Below, in pieces: positions 60,791 to 64,000 of a DNA stretch of 64,000 nucleotides; position 1 is the first letter of the stretch, and each line of letters starts with the position of its first letter. The position numbers and the translations under genes were made by a program. The stretch is taken from positions 4,762,501-4,826,500 of the forward strand of contig CAMRHE010000063.1 in NCBI GenBank assembly GCA_947044405.1, given 5' to 3'. The DNA is from Leptodactylus fallax (taxonomy: Eukaryota; Chordata; Amphibia; Anura; Leptodactylidae). Under the pieces are notes generated by a model. It was not told the DNA's origin. It did not search any database and saw nothing but the letters and a program-made list of their open reading frames with translations.

Positions 60791-60994
60791 CTACAGATGC
60801 TTCCTCCATGATTGCAGATGCTATTCATGTAATTGAATGTAGTAACATCCCACAGATTCTGCTCTCTTTCTTAGACCCAAGAATGCGTTGTTCTTAGAAC
60901 CCCGACACACTTCAGATATGAAAATAACCTTGCATATTTTGCAATCTCCTGAGGCTGGCTTCAGAAGATACTGAGCCAACTTAAGTACCTCTGA

Positions 60995-61165
60995 ACCTCA
61001 TGGATTGTCTTGTTGGAGATATACTGCTGGAAATCATGGACTGTCTTGTTGGGGTTGTCTTGCTAGATCTAATTGGCTGTGTTGTTGGGGTTTTCCAGCT
61101 GGACCTCACTGCTGTGTTCTTGCGGATATCCAATTAGACCTCATGGACTGTCTTATTAAGGTTGA
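60995..61165 (+). repeat. Short tandem array, right arm of an inverted pair
   Basis: CATGGATTGTCTTGTTGGAG, CATGGACTGTCTTGTTGGGG, GGCTGTGTTGTTGGGGTTT and CATGGACTGTCTTATTAAGG recur with unit spacings of about 30-70 bp, separated by YTRGAYCTNAT-like words. It is inverted with respect to 60385-60560. Confidence 0.7.
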
Positions 61166-61299
61166 CTTTGGAGCCAACGCTTTGTTATTAGAGCTTATTT
61201 TTTTATGGGTAGATACACAATTACCCACAATCTTATCGGTGATACGTCCTGTGTCTACAATGATAACAACAAAAATGCAAATAGAAGACATCTTCTGTA

Positions 61300-61362
61300 T
61301 GGGTGAAGGGTGGATTTCAGAGAAATCTCTTCTGGTAGGCCCATGAAATGCTAGTTTGACAA
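61300..61362 (+). mobile_element. hAT-like right-end fragment
   Basis: TCTCTTCTGGTAGGCCCATG then AAATGCTAGTTTGACAATG resembles GGTGGGCCCAAG ... CAGTCCGACACTG of the 12688 family, with substitutions. Confidence 0.4.
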
Positions 61363-61726
61363 TGAAATTAGATATAGCCCCATACACTGGGAACCCCTTA
61401 TGAGATCTGATTTGTCTCATATATTACATAGATTGACTTGTACAGTTTTGCCCACTATAATGCATTGTTTTTGAAGTGTAACCACATGATAGACACATGA
61501 AATCTCCCACCACTTAGGGGTTTCTCAGAATCCATCATCAGTTACTCTCATCAGGGCAGTATTTAGGACTACACAGGTCAGCACCAACAGTCATGATGTG
61601 GGCAAAAACTGTGTTGGCGTTTTATTATAGCTCATTGTAATGGCCACCTTGTTGTTTGTTTGGCCAAAATCATGGCCTTTTGGGGATTCTTGAGAAACAC
61701 CATAATACATAATATCTCACCAGTAT
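61363..61726. other. Unassigned non-coding DNA
   Basis: No feature supported. Confidence 0.35.
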
Positions 61727-61975
61727 ACATCCATAGTTACATGGTAGATGAGGTTGAATGAAGAAACCAGTCCATCAAGTCCAACATATAACCCTAGAGC
61801 ACCCTACAGTGTTGATCCCATGAGGCTTATGCCAACTGCCCCGTTTTGGGGGAAAAATTCCTTCCCGACTCCAATATGGCAATCAGTATAAAACCCTGGA
61901 TCAACTTGTCCTTAACAAAATCGAGAACCCATAACCCGTAATATTGTTCTGTTCGAGAAAGACGATTGGACTGGA
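61727..61975 (+). repeat. Widespread anuran dispersed repeat
   Basis: CATAGTTACATGGTAGATGA, GGTTGAATGAAGAAACCAGT, CCATCAAGTCCAACATATAA, CATGAGGCTTATGCCAACTG, GGGGGAAAAATTCCTTCCCG and ACTCCAATATGGCAATCAG follow in the order I recall for a very abundant frog repeat. Its class (probably retroelement-derived) is not decidable from this copy. It is one of the best taxonomic hints in the window. Confidence 0.65.
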
Positions 61976-62439
61976 TTGATAAAATCAGATTGGATATACC
62001 TTGATTTTGAAGATCGAATTGTAATGTTTTGTGCATTTTGTTATCTTTGTACCGCACAGAGCTATAGCTGAACCTCCTGTAATGTGTTACTATGGCTTTT
62101 CCGCAGCTCACCTCTCTCATTAGTTCCCTTTTCCATGATTATTTGGGCTCAGCATGTGAGGTGGAATATCCTCCCCGGATTTTATTGCTGAAGTGTTAAA
62201 ATATTCATGAGTCGCTCCAGCTCTTCATGCTAATGCTTATACTGTTAACCTCTTCTTCTCCATGTATATGGTCAATACTAGGAAGCATGAAACCTGAATG
62301 ATGGATATATTGGCCTTAAAGACCTTGCCCAGTCTTATGCAAATGATTCCTTATGCAATTCCTTACTTTTCTCTTGTTTAAAGAGTTTTTTTTTTAATCA
62401 GAAGAATGAGTGCGGATCCTTTTTCCTCTTATGGTCTAC
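61976..62439. other. Apparently single-copy non-coding DNA
   Basis: 62150-62280 (for example AATATTCATGAGTCGCTCC and TTCATGCTAATGCTTATAC) lacks repeat ends and could be conserved sequence. This is a guess from texture only. Confidence 0.3.
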
Positions 62440-62687
62440 TCCTTGTCTAGGGTAACCTGGATGGAGCGGCAGGTTGAGCATGCGCTCCATTTGTTCTCTG
62501 TGGGTCTGCAGAAGATAGACAATTACAGTGCTCACTTATCTCCATAACAGCCACATAGAAGTGATTGGAGCAGCCGCACATGTCCGAGAAGGCGCTCCAT
62601 CTCTTGATCAGTGGGGGTCCCAGCAGTCTGACGTCCATGATCAGCAAGTTACCGAAGTTACCCATCCTAACCAAAATACCCCCTTAA
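62440..62687 (-). mobile_element. TTAA-family MITE fragment
   Basis: Right end AACCAAAATACCCCCTTAA at 62687. Interior GATCAGTGGGGGTCCCAGCA recalls the GGTCTGACACCC / ACCCCCACAGATC words of other elements. Left end GGGTAACCTGGATGG is a weak inverted match to TTACCCATCCTAACC. Confidence 0.5.
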
Positions 62688-63462
62688 GATTTCTGCTATA
62701 AACTTGGGACTGTCAAGGAGCTGTATGAAAATAATCTAGTATAGCTGCCATGGCTTCTCTATGAATGGAAGCATTGACACTAGTGTGAACAGAGCCTGAT
62801 GTGCCATTTGTATGTGATACACATATGTACAATGAGTATATTGTCAGAGACATATTGTACGAGTATGTGTGAGTTTAGCTGTAAAATGATGCTTAAGTGA
62901 CATAATCCAGTCACACCTGACTATCATGAATGGCAGCTATATACAGCAGTACCGTATAGGAAGAATGTTCCATCTGTTTGTTCTGTTTCCATATGTCATT
63001 CGCCGCTTCCCACGGAATAACACAGCGCTATATAAATGACTGTTAATAATGGTAATCATCATTATAAGAGAAAGAACAGCATGTTGATACAGACTGTTGT
63101 GCCATCGGGAGAAATATTATCTCCGAAATAGACTATGCAAAGATCTGCAGCGTATCACATTGAAATAAATGACACCGTACAAGCACATCTCATAGACACT
63201 AATGGATGTCCTATTACATTACATCTAGTTCATTGTGTGTCTTTGTATTGTATATGTTATGTGGGCCTCCTGATATTAGTTTTATGGATAAGAATATTAT
63301 ACTATGATCTTGTGGGAGAAAGAAATATCTCCATAATGTGTACACAGCACTTTACCGGAAGTATACTTACTCCCACTGGGCAACTTTCCCAAGGATTATA
63401 CATAGTCACAATCCACATTATATTATATACATACTGTGGGGAATTATCACAACTGGCTAGCC
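62688..63462. other. Unassigned non-coding DNA
   Basis: AT-rich, no gene. The 116-codon plus frame at 63135-63485 overlaps an unrelated minus frame and has no domain. Confidence 0.4.
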
Positions 63463-63966
63463 TTAAAGTGCACCTCCAATTGTAAAGCAACTTTTTATAA
63501 ATGAATAGTACAGGTAAATATAAAAAACTTTGTAATATATCTTATTAAAGAAATCAGTTTCCTTCTCCACTTATCAGGCTGCTCTCCTCCTCCTTATCTT
63601 CGCTCAGTCTGTTTATTTGTATAGAGTCCATATTTGTATTCGCCTCACACACAGAAGTCTATGGAGGGGGAGGAAGAGGAGGCTGTAAATTGATTCATTT
63701 CCTCATTGTGCACAGTGGTAGAGTCTTATCTTGAAACATAGCAGTGTTAAAAGAGCTCTCCCTCACTCACAGTGTAGTAGAGTTTAGCAGCTGCAGGTAT
63801 TTGTTTATTTTCCAGCTGCCTTCTCCCCTCTCCATAGACTTCTATGTAAAAAGGAATTCAGCTTGATAAGTGGAGAAGGTAATATACTTCGTTAATGCGA
63901 TATATTACAAAGTTTCTTATATTTGCCTGTACTATTCATTTATGGAAAGCGGTTTTAGAATTGTAG
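63463..63966. mobile_element. TTAA-family fold-back MITE, about 500 bp, near the window edge
   Basis: Starts TTAAAGTGCACCTCCAATTG. The left arm ATAAATGAATAGTACAGGTA, then AACTTTGTAATATATC, pairs with GATATATTACAAAGTTTC and GCCTGTACTATTCATTTATG on the right. CCTTCTCCACTTATCA / TGATAAGTGGAGAAGG and CAGAAGTCTATGGAG / CTCCATAGACTTCTATG follow further in. The right terminus has lost its TTAA. Confidence 0.8.
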
Positions 63967-64000
63967 GCATGTTTTATCAGGAGTTCTAGAGTGATATGTG

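Overview
The window looks like gene-free, repeat-rich vertebrate DNA, most probably from a frog or toad (Anura). No open reading frame carries a recognisable cellular domain. The longest ones lie in low-complexity or inverted-repeat DNA, and I see no exon, tRNA, rRNA or operon-like layout. The anuran call rests on many short non-autonomous elements with ends of the TTAAAGGRR type and TTAA target duplications, as in the T2 MITE superfamily described in Xenopus. It is also supported by hAT-like short elements (CAGTGTYGGACTG ends, or 'GTAACTTGAAG...GCCCCTG' ends), a Tc1-family relic, and a dispersed repeat at about 61.7-62.0 kb that I associate with frog genomes.

Layout. 0-5 kb: scattered hAT-like and fold-back elements, including two TTAA elements placed end to end. 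6.3-7.25 kb: an old, diverged tandem repeat of about 160 bp. 8.3-9.45 kb: MITEs, one inserted inside another. 11-25 kb: more MITEs, an 89-bp tandem duplication, an AC-rich simple-sequence block and a 659-bp near-palindrome. 24.97-25.42 kb: a G-rich minisatellite. 26-39 kb: hAT-like copies, two copies of one long fold-back family, a 337-bp tandem duplication, and a 624-bp internally deleted Tc1-like element with a broken transposase. 39.76-56.77 kb: one uninterrupted 17-kb satellite of about 43-bp monomers (roughly 395 copies). 56.8-64 kb: further fragments of the same MITE families, an inverted pair of short tandem arrays around a MITE fragment, and a fold-back element at the right edge.

The most interesting object is the 17-kb satellite. 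It has higher-order structure: nine copies of a marked cassette recur along the array. In the first eight, two forms alternate (I, II, I, II, I, II, I, II), differing by exactly one monomer between two diagnostic variants (about 86 bp against exactly 131 bp). The ninth has 262 bp, twice the form II spacing. Three form II cassettes have the same length (804 bp). Some stretches, mainly around form I cassettes, are full of single-base deletions, which may be assembly error and should be checked before drawing evolutionary conclusions.

There is no gene network to describe. The region is intergenic or a large intron. Boundaries were read by eye from terminal motifs and may be off by a few bases; no divergence values or database matches were computed.
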